DNA from: Altererythrobacter sp. Root672
GTDB lineage: Bacteria; Pseudomonadota; Alphaproteobacteria; Sphingomonadales; Sphingomonadaceae
NCBI RefSeq assembly: GCF_001427865.1
Contig: NZ_LMHH01000001.1
Span: forward strand, 372,001-436,000
Direction of reading: 5' to 3'
DNA length: 64,000 bases
This document shows, in pieces, positions 1 to 8,124 of the stretch. Each line of letters opens with the position of its first letter. Position 1 is the first letter of the stretch. The position numbers and the translations under genes were made by a program. Under the pieces are notes generated by a model. That model did not search any database. It saw nothing but the letters and a program-made list of their open reading frames with translations, and was not told the DNA's origin.

Positions 1-490
1 CACGTTGTCCGACGCCGAGCGTCATCAGGCCGTTGATGGCGCGGATGCCGATATCGAAAGGCTCTTTCACGCTGGCGCGATCGAGCGCGCCGGTCCGGAC
101 GCCTCCCGCGGGCCAGTCCAACCTGCTGCGCAGCGCCGGTCCACCGTCGATCGGCTTTCCTTCACCGTCGACCGCACGGCCGAGATAGGCGGGGCCGACG
201 GGCAACATGCCTGGCGAGCCTTCAGGACGGACGCGAGCGCCAGGACGCAGCAGGACGACGTCGCCAAGCAAGGTCATCATGGTGCGGCCGTTGCGAAAAC
301 CGATCGTTTCGGCGGTGAGGGCCGAACCCTTGCCGTCGTCGATGCGGCATAGCGCGCCCACCGGCACCGAAAGTCCGCTCACCTCGATCAGGCCGCCATC
401 GCAGGCGGTGACAAGACCATAGCGGTGCGGCCGGAGGTCGACCGAAGTGTCAGCGAAATCGCCGAGAACGGCGTCGACCTGGCTCAACAT
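1..490 (-). CDS. fliI: Flagellum-specific ATPase FliI (N-terminal part, cut by window edge)
   Basis: This is the cytoplasmic ATPase of the flagellar type III export apparatus, which works with FliH. About 163 N-terminal residues are present. They cover the beta-barrel domain and the stretch before the nucleotide-binding core, including GPAYLGRAVDGEGKPIDG and VKEPFDIGIRAINGLMTLGVGQR-like sequence, both highly characteristic of FliI and F-type ATPase relatives. The Walker A loop lies beyond the window edge. The ATG at 490-488 overlaps the 3' end of fliH by seven bases, so translation is probably coupled. It is the last visible gene of the leftward activator-fliEFGHI unit. Identity is certain from sequence and context; completeness cannot be judged. 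Confidence 0.93.
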   Translation of the reverse strand, partial: MLSQVDAVLGDFADTSVDLRPHRYGLVTACDGGLIEVSGLSVPVGALCRIDDGKGSALTAETIGFRNGRTMMTLLGDVVLLRPGARVRPEGSPGMLPVGPAYLGRAVDGEGKPIDGGPALRSRLDWPAGGVRTGALDRASVKEPFDIGIRAINGLMTLGVGQR

Positions 491-1062
491 TCGCGGAACG
501 CCTCAAGCAGCATCCGGCGCCAATGCGCGGGGCCGTCCTCGATTCCGCCGTCGGCGGTTTCGATCCGCAGTCCGCCACGCTCGACGCTGGGATCGCCCTG
601 GACCTTGAGGTCCTTGGGCAGGCGCTGGCGCACGAGTTCAAGGTCGTCGGGATTGAGCAGCACGAGCTTCTCATCCTGGGCTCGCTGCAACATCGAGACC
701 GCTTTCTCGGTTCTTTTGGCCAAACCCTCGGGATCGATGGCCAGCGGGATCACCGCTGCCTCGCACAGGGCATGGACCGTCTGGCGCAGACGCTCGGTCA
801 GATCAGCGGAGGAGCGCTGATCGAACAGGGCGAAGGCCAGCTCGATCTTCTGTCGTGCCGCTTCGCGCTCAGCATCGAGCCGCTCCGCCTCGATTGCCGC
901 AGCCGCTGCGCCTTCGCGCAAGCCGCGTTCGTAAGCCTCAACGACCGGATCCGGCGGGGCTTCGCCCTGGACCACCGGGGCTTCGCCGAACAGGACGGAA
1001 AAGCGGGGGTCACGAGCGAAAACGGCGGGACGGGCAAATTCCTCGAACGACATGCTAGACAT
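484..1062 (-). CDS. fliH: Flagellar assembly protein FliH
   Basis: FliH is the regulator and stator of the FliI ATPase at the export gate. The product is 192 residues. It has an alanine/glutamate-rich middle helix (about residues 50-100, E-A-A-A-A-A-I-E-A-E-R pattern) and a C-terminal domain with L-x-L-V-x-x-D-D-L-E, as expected for FliH/YscL proteins. Sequence conservation is low in this family, so position between fliG and fliI carries weight. I chose the ATG at 1062 because a GGAG lies six bases upstream; it overlaps the fliG stop by eight bases. A second ATG three codons later is possible. A longer reading frame starts at 1152, but it would lie inside fliG. Confidence 0.88.
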   Translation of the reverse strand: MSSMSFEEFARPAVFARDPRFSVLFGEAPVVQGEAPPDPVVEAYERGLREGAAAAAIEAERLDAEREAARQKIELAFALFDQRSSADLTERLRQTVHALCEAAVIPLAIDPEGLAKRTEKAVSMLQRAQDEKLVLLNPDDLELVRQRLPKDLKVQGDPSVERGGLRIETADGGIEDGPAHWRRMLLEAFREC

Positions 1063-2074
1063 ATTCGTCTCCGCCCTCGCCGAGCGAGATCGTGCCTTCG
1101 GCGGCGAGACGCTTGGCCGTCGCGATGACGGACTGCTGCGCTGTGAGCGCATCGGCCTTCTTCACCCGGCCGCGCGCCTCGATTTCGTCGCGCACACCGT
1201 CGGCCGCACGGGCAGACATCGCCGCGAAGAACGGCTCGCGCTCTTCGTCCGCGATACCCTTGAGCGCGTCGATCAGCACTTCGTTCTCGATCTCGCGCAG
1301 CAGCTGACCCATCGTCTTGGCGTCGAGCTTGAACAGGTGTTCGAACTTGAACATCTCGTTCTCGAGCTCCTTGGCGAGCTTTTTGTCGATCTTGTTGATC
1401 TCCGGCATCACGCGCTTTTCGACGGCCTTGGCCGCGGCGTTGATGATCTCCGCCGCCTCGCGCACGCCGCCCATCGAGAGCGGGACACGGCCGTGGTTGG
1501 TGGAAATGCGGGTCGAGAGCATCTCTTCGAGCATGACCAGGGCTTCAGGCGCGATCGGGTCGAGCCTGGCGACGCGCTGGATCACCGGCGCCTGCACGGC
1601 CTCCGGCAAACCGGCGAGCACCTGGGCCGCGACCTGTGGATCGAGCTGGAGCAACAGGACCGCAATGGCCTGGGGATGCTCTTCCTCGATCAGCGAGATG
1701 ATCACGTCGGCATTGAGCCAGCGGGCGAGTTCGAGAGTCGGGCTCTGCTGCTGACCGGCGTCCGGGGCGATGCGGCGCATCAGGCTGTTGGCCTTGAGCT
1801 CGCCGACCGCTCCGGTCATGATCCGGCGCACGTCTTCCGAGCGGTCCTGAGCCGGGAGGCCCCCTTGCGAGGCGCTTTCGGCAAAGCCCGCCAGGGCGTC
1901 GGTGATGGCTGCGGGACCGAGCTCGCCGAGGCCGAACATCTTCGACCCCAACTGCTGCAGTTCTTCCGGCGAAAGCCGTGAGAGCAGGCCGGCCGCGTCT
2001 TCTTCTTCGAGCAACATGACCAGGATCGCCGCGCGCTCAGCGTCGGGCAGTCTGTCCAGAACGTCCTCGCTCAT
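1055..2074 (-). CDS. fliG: Flagellar motor switch protein FliG
   Basis: FliG is the rotor/switch protein that couples the stator to torque generation on the C-ring. The product is 339 residues, the normal length. Visible landmarks are the EHPQ motif at about residues 132-135 of the middle domain, the GGVREAAEI helix at about 202-210, and the C-terminal torque domain with MFKFEHL at 241-247 followed by the charged helix K-G-I-A-D-E-E-R-E-P. The start overlaps the fliF stop by four bases, and the stop overlaps the fliH start. All family landmarks are in place, so function should be conserved. Confidence 0.97.
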   Translation of the reverse strand: MSEDVLDRLPDAERAAILVMLLEEEDAAGLLSRLSPEELQQLGSKMFGLGELGPAAITDALAGFAESASQGGLPAQDRSEDVRRIMTGAVGELKANSLMRRIAPDAGQQQSPTLELARWLNADVIISLIEEEHPQAIAVLLLQLDPQVAAQVLAGLPEAVQAPVIQRVARLDPIAPEALVMLEEMLSTRISTNHGRVPLSMGGVREAAEIINAAAKAVEKRVMPEINKIDKKLAKELENEMFKFEHLFKLDAKTMGQLLREIENEVLIDALKGIADEEREPFFAAMSARAADGVRDEIEARGRVKKADALTAQQSVIATAKRLAAEGTISLGEGGDEYV

Positions 2075-3723
2075 CGGGCTGCCTCCGCGTCAGGCCGATT
2101 TCCGGCCAGCATTCTCTTCAGTGCCAGCACGGCGTCATCGGGCTTTTCCCGTACGATGCGCCGGGCGAGATCGATCTGCGCGGCGAGCTTCTCGCGCTCG
2201 GACTCTTCTTCGGCTGGAGCGGCGAGGGCCGCCACTTTGCCCGCCGGAGCCAACGCTGTGGTTTCTCCTTCGGCACCTTCCTCGTCGCGAGCCTTGGCCT
2301 TGCCGGTCAGCGCTTTCATCAGCGGGCGAACCGCCAGCAGCAGGACCAGTAGCACGACGACCAACGCCACGCCGTTGCGCAGGATCATGGCGAACCACGA
2401 GGTCTCCCAGAACGGCAGGGCGTCGGCATCCATCACTTCGAACGGACGGACCATGACCGCGACCTGATCGCCACGGGTGGGGTCGATACCGACGGCGGCG
2501 CCGATCAGCTGCTCGAGCTTCTTCATCTCGGCGGCGTTGGTGCCCTTCATCGCTTCCTTGCTCAGGGCGACTGCCACCGTCAGGCGGCGAATGTTGCCCG
2601 GCGCGTTGTTCGACACGGCGACTTCGCGGCCCAGCTCATAGGTACGGGTCGCACTGCTTTCGCCAGTCGTCGGATTGGCCGGCTGCGGGACAGTGCCCAA
2701 GGGCGCGCCCGGCTGCACTTGCGTCGGCGGCGGCGGGGAGTTCGACAGCACGCCCGGAACGCCAACGGCGCCCGAGCCGACGGTTTGGCTCTGCTGTTCG
2801 GTTTCCCGGCGGACCGAGCCGTCCTTGTCATAGCTTTCGCGGGCCGAGGTGACCTCGTTCATGTCGAGATCGACCTGAATCTCGCTCGAGAAGTTGCCTT
2901 CGCCGAGCATCGGCGTCAGCAGCTGCGCGACTTGGGCGCGCAGCTTGTCTTCCATGCGCGACTGCAGGTTGAGGCGGTCGGACTTCTCGCTGGTCGGGTC
3001 TGACAGCAAGCGCCCATGTTGGTCGGCGATCCGTACAGCATCGACCGCGAGGCCTGGTACCGAAGCGGCCACGAGATTGGCGATGGCGGTAACCTGGCTG
3101 TCGGCCAATTGCCGGCCCGGCGCCATCCGCAACATGACCGAGGCGGTCGGCGGCGCATCGTCGCGCACGAATACCGAGCGCTCCGGCCGGGCGAGGTGGA
3201 CCCGCACGGCTTCGACGCCATCGATTTCCGCAATCGTAAGTGTCAGTTCGCGCTCCTGCGCAGCACGCAGGCGATCGCCTTCGAGCGTGCGGCTGGCGCC
3301 CATCGGCAGGGAGTCGAGCATTTCGGCCCCGCTCTGCGGCATCGCCAGCGCGTTCTCCGACGCGACGAGCATGCGTGCCTTGTAGAGATCGCCCTCGGCG
3401 ACAGTGAGGGCACCGGTGGCGTTGTCGATGGTGTAGCCGATCGAAGCCTTGTCGAGCGCTTCGACGACCCCAGCCCGTTCGCTATCGCCGAGCGAGGCAT
3501 AGAGTACCCGCTGCGGCGGCGTTGAAAACGCGGCCCAGGCAACGGCGACGAGACCAATGGCGGCCACCCCGGCGAACCAGGGTAGGGCCTTCCTTACGGG
3601 CGGCTGGGCGACGAACGCGCTGACGCGGTCCATCGTCCCGAGCGAGGGATTGCGCAGCGGATCGAGCAGCGACTGCGGTCGCGCCGCTCCGCCTCCCGCG
3701 CCTGCTGGAATAAGGTCGCTCAT
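2071..3723 (-). CDS. fliF: Flagellar MS-ring protein FliF
   Basis: FliF forms the MS ring in the inner membrane, the base on which the switch and rod assemble. The product is 550 residues. It has a first membrane segment at about residues 47-66, a YscJ-type ring-building motif starting with VLYASLGDSE (about 73-82), a proline-rich periplasmic loop, and a second membrane segment near residue 450. The cytoplasmic tail ends in the FliG-binding helix (IVREKPDDAVLALKRML). The gene follows fliE by four bases and overlaps fliG by four. The start at 3723 is the only sensible ATG before the conserved region. Confidence 0.97.
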   Translation of the reverse strand: MSDLIPAGAGGGAARPQSLLDPLRNPSLGTMDRVSAFVAQPPVRKALPWFAGVAAIGLVAVAWAAFSTPPQRVLYASLGDSERAGVVEALDKASIGYTIDNATGALTVAEGDLYKARMLVASENALAMPQSGAEMLDSLPMGASRTLEGDRLRAAQERELTLTIAEIDGVEAVRVHLARPERSVFVRDDAPPTASVMLRMAPGRQLADSQVTAIANLVAASVPGLAVDAVRIADQHGRLLSDPTSEKSDRLNLQSRMEDKLRAQVAQLLTPMLGEGNFSSEIQVDLDMNEVTSARESYDKDGSVRRETEQQSQTVGSGAVGVPGVLSNSPPPPTQVQPGAPLGTVPQPANPTTGESSATRTYELGREVAVSNNAPGNIRRLTVAVALSKEAMKGTNAAEMKKLEQLIGAAVGIDPTRGDQVAVMVRPFEVMDADALPFWETSWFAMILRNGVALVVVLLVLLLAVRPLMKALTGKAKARDEEGAEGETTALAPAGKVAALAAPAEEESEREKLAAQIDLARRIVREKPDDAVLALKRMLAGNRPDAEAAR

Positions 3724-3727
3724 CTAA

Positions 3728-4093
3728 TCAAACCCCCATCCGCATGATGTCCTGGTACGCGGACAGCAGCTTGTTTCTGACCTGCAAGGTCGCTTCGAAT
3801 GCGACGCCGGCTTCCTGGCGGGCGAGCATGACCTTCGCGATGTCGGTCACTTCGCCGCGTTCGTAGCCTTCGCTCAGTTCCGAGGCGTTCTTCTGCGTGG
3901 CGTTCACACCGTCGAGCGCGGTCTTCAGAGTATCCGCGAACCCGCCACCAGCGGGGGTGGATTCCTGCGGAGCCTCTGCCTGCCGGGTCCGATGCAGTTC
4001 CTGCAGCAGGCTCGATCGGTCGATGATCTGTTGGCGCATGGCAATAATCTGGGCGACCGAGCCGCCACTGCCGATGCTATTGATAACGCTCAT
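3728..4093 (-). CDS. fliE: Flagellar hook-basal body complex protein FliE
   Basis: FliE is the small adaptor between the MS ring and the rod and is an early export substrate. The product is 121 residues, with the usual variable N-terminus and a conserved C-terminal half: FADTLKTALDGVN (about 53-65), a stretch ending EVTDIAKVMLARQEAGVAFE, and the terminal helix LQVRNKLLSAYQDIMRM, which is the FliE signature. Its start overlaps the stop of the upstream sigma-54 activator gene by four bases. It sits directly before fliF, the standard order. Confidence 0.94.
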   Translation of the reverse strand: MSVINSIGSGGSVAQIIAMRQQIIDRSSLLQELHRTRQAEAPQESTPAGGGFADTLKTALDGVNATQKNASELSEGYERGEVTDIAKVMLARQEAGVAFEATLQVRNKLLSAYQDIMRMGV

Positions 4094-5340
4094 CGACTGG
4101 CTCCCATGGCAAGGCCGGCATCACGGAAAGAGGCAAGGCGATAGCGCAGCGTGCGCTCGCTGATGCCGAGTTGGCGAGCTGCTTCGGCCCTGCGGCCGCC
4201 GCAAGCATTAAGGGTGTCCATGATCGCGCGAGCTTCGGAGATCTGGACGATCTTCGACAGCTTCTCGCCCGAGCCTGCTTCATCCTCTTCCATCGCGGCG
4301 GGCTGGGTGACCAGGCGCACCGGACGGTCGAACACGATGTGCTCGGGCTGGATCATCGGCTGGCCGGCAGCCAGGATCTGGGCGCGGCGCATGACGTTCT
4401 CGAGTTCGCGCACGTTGCCCGGCCAGCCATGACCGCGCAGCGCGGCGAGGGCGGCGTCGCTGATCCACGGAGCCGGAGCACCGTCGGGCGAGTGACGCAG
4501 GAGCAGGGCGAAGGCGAGCGGGGCGATATCCGCCGGACGCTCGCGCAGCGGCGAAAGGCTCATCGGGAAGACGTTGAGGCGGTAGTAAAGGTCGGCGCGG
4601 AACCGGCCTTCCTCGACTTCGAGCGGCAAGTCGCGGTTGGCGGCGGCGACGATGCGTACATCGACCTTCACCGGCCTGGTCGCGCCGACCGGGATCACTT
4701 CGCTTTCCTGCAAGGCGCGCAGGAGCTTGGCCTGCAGCTGCAGCGGCATTTCGGCGATTTCGTCGAGGAACAGCGTGCCACCGTCGGCGGCGCGGAAGAA
4801 ACCTTCGCTCGACGAGTTGGCGCCGGTGAAGGCGCCCTTCTGGTGGCCGAACAGCAGCGCTTCGATCATCGTTTCCGGGATCGCGGCGCAGTTAACCGCA
4901 ATGAACGGCTTGTCGCGACGATTGCTGCGGTTGTGGATGAAGCGCGAAAGGACTTCCTTGCCGGTTCCGGTCGGACCGTTGATCAGCACCGGGATGTCGG
5001 TGTTTGCCAGCCGGTCGGCCATGGCCAGCACCGAAAGCGTGGTCGGATCCGCGGCCACCGGTTCGTTACGGCCTGCGAGCAGGGCGACGAGCGCGGCGAA
5101 AGACGCTTCCGTGTTGGGATCGTCGTAAGCCAGGCGCGCCCGGGTTGCCGTGCGGCTGAGGCCGCAACGATCGCTGCGCGATACACTTACAGTAGAGGCG
5201 CGATCCGCCAGCAGCCGCTCGCTGTCATCCCCGACAGTGAGTGAACGGCCCGGAAACAGCGATGCCGCCATTCCCGCAATCCGTGCCGCAAGGGCCGGAT
5301 GATTTTTTTTGAACGCCTCGGATGTTTCCAACGTTCCCAC
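4090..5340 (-). CDS. Sigma-54-dependent flagellar activator (FlbD/FleQ-like), no clear receiver domain
   Basis: This is a bacterial enhancer-binding protein that should open sigma-54 promoters of flagellar genes. The 416-residue product has an AAA+ domain with Walker A GPTGTGK (122-128), the sigma-54 contact loop GAFTGA (169-174) and Walker B TLFLDE (189-194). The R-finger region GRFRADLYYRLNVFP is visible, and a Fis-type helix-turn-helix lies at about 380-410 (RRAEAARQLGISERTLRYRL). The first 95 residues do not show a recognisable receiver domain; no conserved acidic pocket or phosphoacceptor context was found. The start is GTG at 5340 with GGGGG eight bases upstream. It heads the fliEFGHI unit and matches the sigma-54 promoters found for fliC and flgB. 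Whether it is the orthologue of Caulobacter FlbD is inference. Confidence 0.9.
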   Translation of the reverse strand: MGTLETSEAFKKNHPALAARIAGMAASLFPGRSLTVGDDSERLLADRASTVSVSRSDRCGLSRTATRARLAYDDPNTEASFAALVALLAGRNEPVAADPTTLSVLAMADRLANTDIPVLINGPTGTGKEVLSRFIHNRSNRRDKPFIAVNCAAIPETMIEALLFGHQKGAFTGANSSSEGFFRAADGGTLFLDEIAEMPLQLQAKLLRALQESEVIPVGATRPVKVDVRIVAAANRDLPLEVEEGRFRADLYYRLNVFPMSLSPLRERPADIAPLAFALLLRHSPDGAPAPWISDAALAALRGHGWPGNVRELENVMRRAQILAAGQPMIQPEHIVFDRPVRLVTQPAAMEEDEAGSGEKLSKIVQISEARAIMDTLNACGGRRAEAARQLGISERTLRYRLASFRDAGLAMGASR

Positions 5341-5417
5341 TTCGAATACCCCCTGAACCGGTAACTCTTGAGACGCTTTTGGGGCGGGGACGTGAAAAGT
5401 ATGGCTAATTATAGGTG

Positions 5418-5447
5418 ACGTATAAATGCGTAAGTATGTTTACGTAT
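5418..5447. promoter_or_regulatory. AT-rich dyad upstream of the activator gene (possible operator)
   Basis: In the otherwise gene-free 462 bases between the activator gene and fliC lies a conspicuously AT-rich patch. It contains a perfect dyad CGTAA-N6-TTACG at 5429-5444, flanked by two ACGTAT direct repeats (5418-5423 and 5442-5447). It lies about 80-110 bases upstream of the activator start on the minus strand, a fitting place for its promoter or operator. No factor can be named from the sequence. The remainder of the gap holds the fliC promoters and 5' leader. Confidence 0.35.
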
Positions 5448-5657
5448 TTTTGCCGGAATACGGATAGCGGGGATCTGCCGCGCGACCCCGCCAGAACAGG
5501 CGAATTAACTTTCTTGAAGAAATTTTTGAGGGCGCGGAAAAATTTTGCCGAAATCCGCCGCCGGTTTGCGGGAGCAGTTAAGGGTTCGTGAGAGCGGGCG
5601 CTGCGAGCGGCATAAGGGGCGAACTCTCAACCCTTCCCGCAGGCGCGAGGGAGACCC

Positions 5658-5673
5658 CGGCACCACCCTTGCA
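5658..5673 (+). promoter_or_regulatory. Sigma-54 promoter of fliC
   Basis: The sequence CGGCACC-ACCC-TTGCA matches the sigma-54 consensus TGGCACG-N4-TTGCW, with GG at 5659-5660 and GC at 5671-5672 separated by exactly ten bases. The expected transcription start near 5684 would give a leader of about 120 bases before the flagellin ATG. An enhancer-binding activator is encoded immediately on the other side of the same gap. Confidence 0.82.
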
Positions 5674-5697
5674 ATGACCTTTCTGAAAAGCCGGGCT

Positions 5698-5724
5698 TAA
5701 ATTCCGCACCCCTCCTGCCGGTCT
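5698..5724 (+). promoter_or_regulatory. Candidate sigma-28 (FliA-type) promoter of fliC
   Basis: TAAA at 5698-5701 is followed by exactly 15 bases and then GCCGGTCT at 5717-5724. The enterobacterial FliA consensus is TAAA-N15-GCCGATAA, so the -35, the spacing and the GCCG core match while the last four bases do not. It sits 25 bases downstream of the sigma-54 site, and a FliA-like sigma factor is encoded at 24755-25471. A tandem arrangement is inferred, not proven. Confidence 0.4.
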
Positions 5725-5802
5725 TGTCCATGGCTGCCGCTGCCAACGAACTTTCCACGGCAGCGCACTGAAGACTTGGGACCGTATCGAAGGAGTTTTA
5801 CA

Positions 5803-6609
5803 ATGTCCGTCATCAACACCAACACCAGCGCGCTGCGCGCTGCCACCGCTTCGAACAAGGCCGACAAGGCCCTGGGCACCGCCATGGAGCGTCTGTCGAC
5901 CGGCAAGCGCATCAACAGCGCCAAGGACGACGCCGCCGGCCTCGCCATCAGCAACTCGATGACCTCGCAGGTCCGCGGCATGAACCAGGCCGTTCGCAAC
6001 GCGAACGACGGTATCTCGCTCGCTCAGACCGCTGAAGGCGCTCTGCAAGAAGTTACCAACATGCTGCAGCGCGTTCGCGAGCTGTCGGTTCAGTCGGCTT
6101 CGGGCATCTACAACGACGCCACCGACCGCGCTTACATGAACAAGGAAGTCACCGAGCTGAGCTCGCAGATCACCAGCATTCTGGCTGACACCGAGTTCAA
6201 CGGCGTTAAGGTCCTTGCGGCCGGCGCTGGCGACACGTTCGACATTCAGACCGGTTCGAACAACGGCGACACCGTCACCCTCACGGTTGACGCGATCACG
6301 GTCGGCACGCTCGACGTTTCGACGGCCGCTCTCTCGAACACCACAATCGACAACGTCGACGACGCGCTTGACGATGTTAACGGTGCCCGCGCCACGCTCG
6401 GTGCCGGTCAGAGCCGCCTTGAATCGGTGGTCAACAACCTGACCAACAACGTCAACAACCTGTCGGACGCCCGTTCGCGGATCGAAGACACCGACTACTC
6501 GGCTGAAACCACCGCGCTCGCCAAGGCCCAGATCCTGAGCCAGGCTTCGACCGCGATGCTGTCGCAGGCGAACCAGAGCCAGCAGAACGTTCTCTCGCTG
6601 CTGCGCTAA
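5803..6609 (+). CDS. fliC: Flagellin
   Basis: This is the filament subunit. The product is 268 residues, a short flagellin. The conserved D0/D1 N-terminus ([13 protein letters not shown], then [19 protein letters not shown]) and C-terminus ([12 protein letters not shown], ending in QNVLSLLR) are complete. Only about 80 residues of low-complexity Thr/Asp/Val-rich sequence lie between them, so the outer D2/D3 domains are absent or minimal. AAGGAG at 5790-5795 is seven bases from the ATG at 5803; an in-frame upstream start would lack this. The gene is monocistronic, with a sigma-54 promoter before it and a strong terminator after it. It is the only flagellin gene in the window, and no fliD or fliS lies beside it. 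Confidence 0.97.
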   Translation: MSVINTNTSALRAATASNKADKALGTAMERLSTGKRINSAKDDAAGLAISNSMTSQVRGMNQAVRNANDGISLAQTAEGALQEVTNMLQRVRELSVQSASGIYNDATDRAYMNKEVTELSSQITSILADTEFNGVKVLAAGAGDTFDIQTGSNNGDTVTLTVDAITVGTLDVSTAALSNTTIDNVDDALDDVNGARATLGAGQSRLESVVNNLTNNVNNLSDARSRIEDTDYSAETTALAKAQILSQASTAMLSQANQSQQNVLSLLR

Positions 6610-6639
6610 TAATACCGGACTTCACAGTCCCTAAGCCGG

Positions 6640-6671
6640 GCCCGGCGCTCCTCGTGAGCGCCGGGCTTTTC
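6640..6671 (+). terminator. Rho-independent terminator of fliC
   Basis: A perfect 11-base-pair GC-rich stem (6640-6650 with 6656-6666) closes a five-base CTCGT loop and is followed by TTTTC. It begins 31 bases after the fliC stop codon and isolates the flagellin transcript from the downstream DUF1254 gene. Confidence 0.9.
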
Positions 6672-6804
6672 TTGTTGGTGTGTCAGTAGGTTGAGATAGC
6701 CGCGCGGGATGGCTTGGGTAGTTGCCGCCCTGAGAATCCGGGTTTGTGCCAATGTCCCGGATGGCTCGACGGCCTAGCCTCTTCGGTCTTCGAGGAGGCA
6801 TGCC

Positions 6805-8076
6805 GTGACCGATACCGCGCTTTCCAGCCCGACTGCGCTGAAGCTCAGCGACCAGCAGATCAGCGACGCCTACATTTACCTTCTGGGGCGGCTGCTCATC
6901 ACTCGCCAGCAGCAGGTGGACTTCGATAGCGAAGGGTTCGTCTGGAACGAGCTGATCCACCGCAAGCCGGGGCAGGTGGACTGGCCCAACCCCAATCTCG
7001 ACGTTGCCTACTCCGAAGCCTGGGTGGCGATCGACGAGGCCAGCTACCTTCTGGTGACGGTCCCCAAGATCGAGGGCCGCTATTATGTCGTCGAGTTCCT
7101 CGACGGCTGGGGCGAGACCGTCGCCAATATCAACGAGCGGGTCTATCCCGATCACCCCAACGGACAGTTTGCCGTTTGCCTGGCGGGCGCCAACGTTAAC
7201 GTTCCCGCCGGCGTCCAGCGCGTCGACGTGCCGGTGAAGACCATGCGCGTGCTGCTGCGGGTCGAGCTCGGGCCGAACTGGGACGAGGCGATCGCGCTCC
7301 AGCACCAGTTCAAGTTCGAGATCCAGGGTAGCCCGAAACTCCCCGAAATTCCGCGCACGGTCATGTTCGACATGGCCGGGTTGCCTGGGGTGGAGGTGTT
7401 CGACTCCGCAGAGTTGGCGTTGCAGGAGAAGGACTCCGGCACGAATATGGAGCCGCTCCAGGCCAACGTCCGTGCGATAGCAGAAGCGATCAAGGATCCC
7501 GCCGAGCGTGCGCGTATCGACCAGGTGGTGCGGCAAAAAGGGCAGGGCGATTTCGCGGCTGCGGCGCCGATCATCGGGCGCGGCGCGATCAAGAACGGCT
7601 GGGCTAGGCCCGCATGCTGCGGACATTGGGGCAACGATTGGCTGACGCGCACGACCGTCAATTACGGTGGCATCTGGGCCAATGTGTTCGAGGAAGTGAT
7701 CTATTATCGCGGCGCTCTGGACAGCACCGGGGCCGACCTTGAAGCGGACGGTTCCTACACGTTAACTTTTCCAGCGGACGATTTGCCCTCCAAGTACGCG
7801 AAGTACTTCTGGTCGGTGATCGCAGTCGACCGGTCGCACCGCCGAGTGCTCCCCAATCCGCTCAATCGGTTCCTGCTGAACAAGGAATCCCACCTCACTT
7901 ATGGCGAGGATGGCTCGCTCACGCTCTACTTCGCGCCGGACCAACCGGCCGACGCCCCCGAGGGCAACTGGTTGCCGACCAAGGGCAAACCGTGGAGCCT
8001 CACGTTCCGCTTCTACGGCCCTCGCGGCGGGGTGGCGGACGGCAGTTATTATCCGCCGCCGCTCATCAAACGTTGA
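6805..8076 (+). CDS. DUF1254/DUF1214 domain protein (first of a tandem pair)
   Basis: The 423-residue product has the DUF1254 region at about residues 30-165 (YSEAWVAIDEASYLLVTVPKIEGRYYVVEFLDGWGE) and the DUF1214 region at about 310-410 (GSYTLTFPADD, then YAKYFWSVIAVDR, ending in the YYPPP tail). Proteins of this architecture are widespread and structurally characterised but have no agreed biochemical function. No signal peptide or membrane segment is visible, so it is probably cytoplasmic. The start is GTG at 6805 with AGGAGG six bases upstream, a strong ribosome site. It lies between the flagellin terminator and a related gene 48 bases downstream, with which it likely forms an operon. No link to motility is evident beyond position. 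Confidence 0.85.
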   Translation: MTDTALSSPTALKLSDQQISDAYIYLLGRLLITRQQQVDFDSEGFVWNELIHRKPGQVDWPNPNLDVAYSEAWVAIDEASYLLVTVPKIEGRYYVVEFLDGWGETVANINERVYPDHPNGQFAVCLAGANVNVPAGVQRVDVPVKTMRVLLRVELGPNWDEAIALQHQFKFEIQGSPKLPEIPRTVMFDMAGLPGVEVFDSAELALQEKDSGTNMEPLQANVRAIAEAIKDPAERARIDQVVRQKGQGDFAAAAPIIGRGAIKNGWARPACCGHWGNDWLTRTTVNYGGIWANVFEEVIYYRGALDSTGADLEADGSYTLTFPADDLPSKYAKYFWSVIAVDRSHRRVLPNPLNRFLLNKESHLTYGEDGSLTLYFAPDQPADAPEGNWLPTKGKPWSLTFRFYGPRGGVADGSYYPPPLIKR

Positions 8077-8124
8077 AGACGATCAAAGACCCGACCCTGC
8101 ATCGCGATCATCCTGGAGACTGAC

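Noticed and set aside
1052-1981. Long open frame (309 residues) on the plus strand
   Set aside because: It lies entirely antisense to fliG; its Arg/His/Leu/Asp-rich composition is that of the reverse complement of a GC-rich gene and it has no ribosome site or domain.
4171-5244. 357-residue open frame on the plus strand
   Set aside because: Antisense shadow of the sigma-54 activator gene, which has all its catalytic motifs on the other strand.
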